Source of the DNA: Candidatus Gallimonas intestinigallinarum
GTDB taxonomy: Bacteria > Bacillota_A > Clostridia > Christensenellales > Borkfalkiaceae
Assembly (NCBI GenBank): GCA_019116405.1
Contig: DXBS01000144.1
Location: forward strand, 1-6,152
Length of the DNA stretch: 6,152 nt
Reading direction: 5' to 3'
Of this stretch, positions 5,611-6,152 are shown one piece after another. Made by a program: the position numbers and the translations under genes. The notes below the pieces were generated by a model. That model searched no databases, was not told where the DNA came from, and was given only the letters and a program-made list of their open reading frames with translations. The first letter of the stretch is position 1. Each line of letters opens with the position of its first letter.

Positions 5611-5616
5611 TAACTT

Positions 5617-6152
5617 ATGAGCAAAAGACTGAAAGCAGCGCTGCTTGTCTGTATGCTGTTCTGTCTTACGTTGTTCGGCGCGGTGCTCGCGGCTTGCACG
5701 CCAAGCGAGAATCCCGGTGACGGCGGCGATCCGATCACCGAGCCCGAAACGGCGACGTACAACGTAACGGTAACAGATGCGGCAGGCAATAAGCTGCCCG
5801 GAATTCAGGTACAGTTGTGTACGTTGGACGGCACTTGCTATCTGCCTGTCACGACGAATGCGAACGGCGTGGCGACACTTACCGGTCCCGCCGCGACCTA
5901 TCACATCCAGATCTATAAGACGCAGTGGGATTCCATCGTTGCGGAGTATCCTGAAGCAACGTATGAGGACATTACGACGACGGAAGGGGTGTACGACTAC
6001 ACGCTTGTCATCGATTATGGAGCTCTCTCCTACACCTATACCATTGTGGATGAGGACGGCAACCCTGTCCAGGGCGCAATTCTGAGTGTTACGCTTATGG
6101 CGTACGATGAGACAGGGGAATCCGGGGACTACGTAACGTACTATGCAACGTC
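5617..6152 (+). CDS. Lipoprotein with Ig-like/carboxypeptidase-regulatory-like repeats (3' partial)
   Basis: The frame is open from the ATG at 5617 to the right edge, giving 178 complete codons and no stop. A basic start (MSKRLKAA), a hydrophobic core and lipobox LAAC with the lipidated cysteine at 27 mark an exported lipoprotein. A Gly/Pro/Asp/Glu-rich linker follows (about 28-46). Residues 47-102 form a beta domain of the type YNVTVTDAAGNKLPGIQVQL ... ANGVATLTGP, resembling residues 30-80 of the upstream lipoprotein (YTITVES ... VPGITVRL ... GNGTVTFTLPADEYTIEL). A second unit of the same type begins near 139 (YTYTIVDEDGNPVQGAILSV). Cysteines 68 and 74 could form a disulfide. The enzymatic part, if any, lies beyond the window. 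This could be a paralogue of the upstream protein, possibly with a thioredoxin domain further on, but that is an inference. Confidence 0.85.
   Translation, partial: MSKRLKAALLVCMLFCLTLFGAVLAACTPSENPGDGGDPITEPETATYNVTVTDAAGNKLPGIQVQLCTLDGTCYLPVTTNANGVATLTGPAATYHIQIYKTQWDSIVAEYPEATYEDITTTEGVYDYTLVIDYGALSYTYTIVDEDGNPVQGAILSVTLMAYDETGESGDYVTYYAT

Larger units (their letters stand above)
5061..5616. repeat. Gene-free intergenic cluster of GC-rich hairpin repeats
   Basis: No convincing gene lies in these 556 bases between the two lipoprotein genes; short open frames here are made of repeat sequence. The stretch is a run of inverted repeats whose arms are CCTCCC/GGGAGG, CCTTCCCC/GGGGAAGG or CTCCCC/GGGGAG, joined by CTGCGAAGCAG-type small hairpins and flanking GATGAGGGG words. 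Such units resemble the multicopy intergenic elements often seen in gut Clostridia, whose function is not established. The individual pieces are listed separately. They could be non-autonomous (MITE-like) elements inserted into one another, or transcript-stabilising hairpins between genes. Confidence 0.8.

Overview
This window looks like chromosomal DNA from a Gram-positive, low-oxygen member of the Bacillota (Clostridia), probably an uncultured gut lineage. Four things suggest this: strong AGGAGG-type ribosome binding sites, two lipoprotein signal peptides with classical lipoboxes, peptide-transporter ATPases with C-terminal cysteine clusters, and an intergenic block of GC-rich hairpin repeats of a kind often seen in gut Clostridia. 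The placement is an inference from style; no taxonomic marker gene is present.

Layout. Positions 1-1860 hold the end of an oligopeptide/dipeptide ABC importer operon: an oppD-type ATPase cut by the left edge (3-743), overlapping by 8 bases a complete oppF-type ATPase (736-1860). Four bases later comes an 87-residue, highly charged, tail-anchored membrane protein of unknown function (1865-2128), apparently co-transcribed. A 232-base gap (2129-2360) carries a good candidate promoter and two inverted repeats. It precedes a large 899-residue lipoprotein (2361-5060) that combines an N-terminal Ig-like/carboxypeptidase-regulatory-like domain, a TlpA/thioredoxin-like domain with a CTWC active site, two further beta-sandwich domains and a module that appears twice. 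Positions 5061-5616 contain no gene but a dense cluster of inverted and direct repeats. The window ends inside a second lipoprotein (5617 to the edge) that starts with the same kind of beta domain as the first.

How the parts fit. The transporter genes supply the ATPase pair for peptide import. The two lipoproteins lie on the same strand and would be anchored on the outer face of the membrane. The first may do thiol-disulfide chemistry at the cell surface, and the second may share its adhesion-like or scaffold-like N-terminal fold. Their functional link to each other, or to the transporter, is not shown by the sequence. The most interesting items are the unusual architecture and internal duplication of the 899-residue protein, its pairing with a related lipoprotein across a repeat cluster, and the acidic extension on the oppF-type ATPase.
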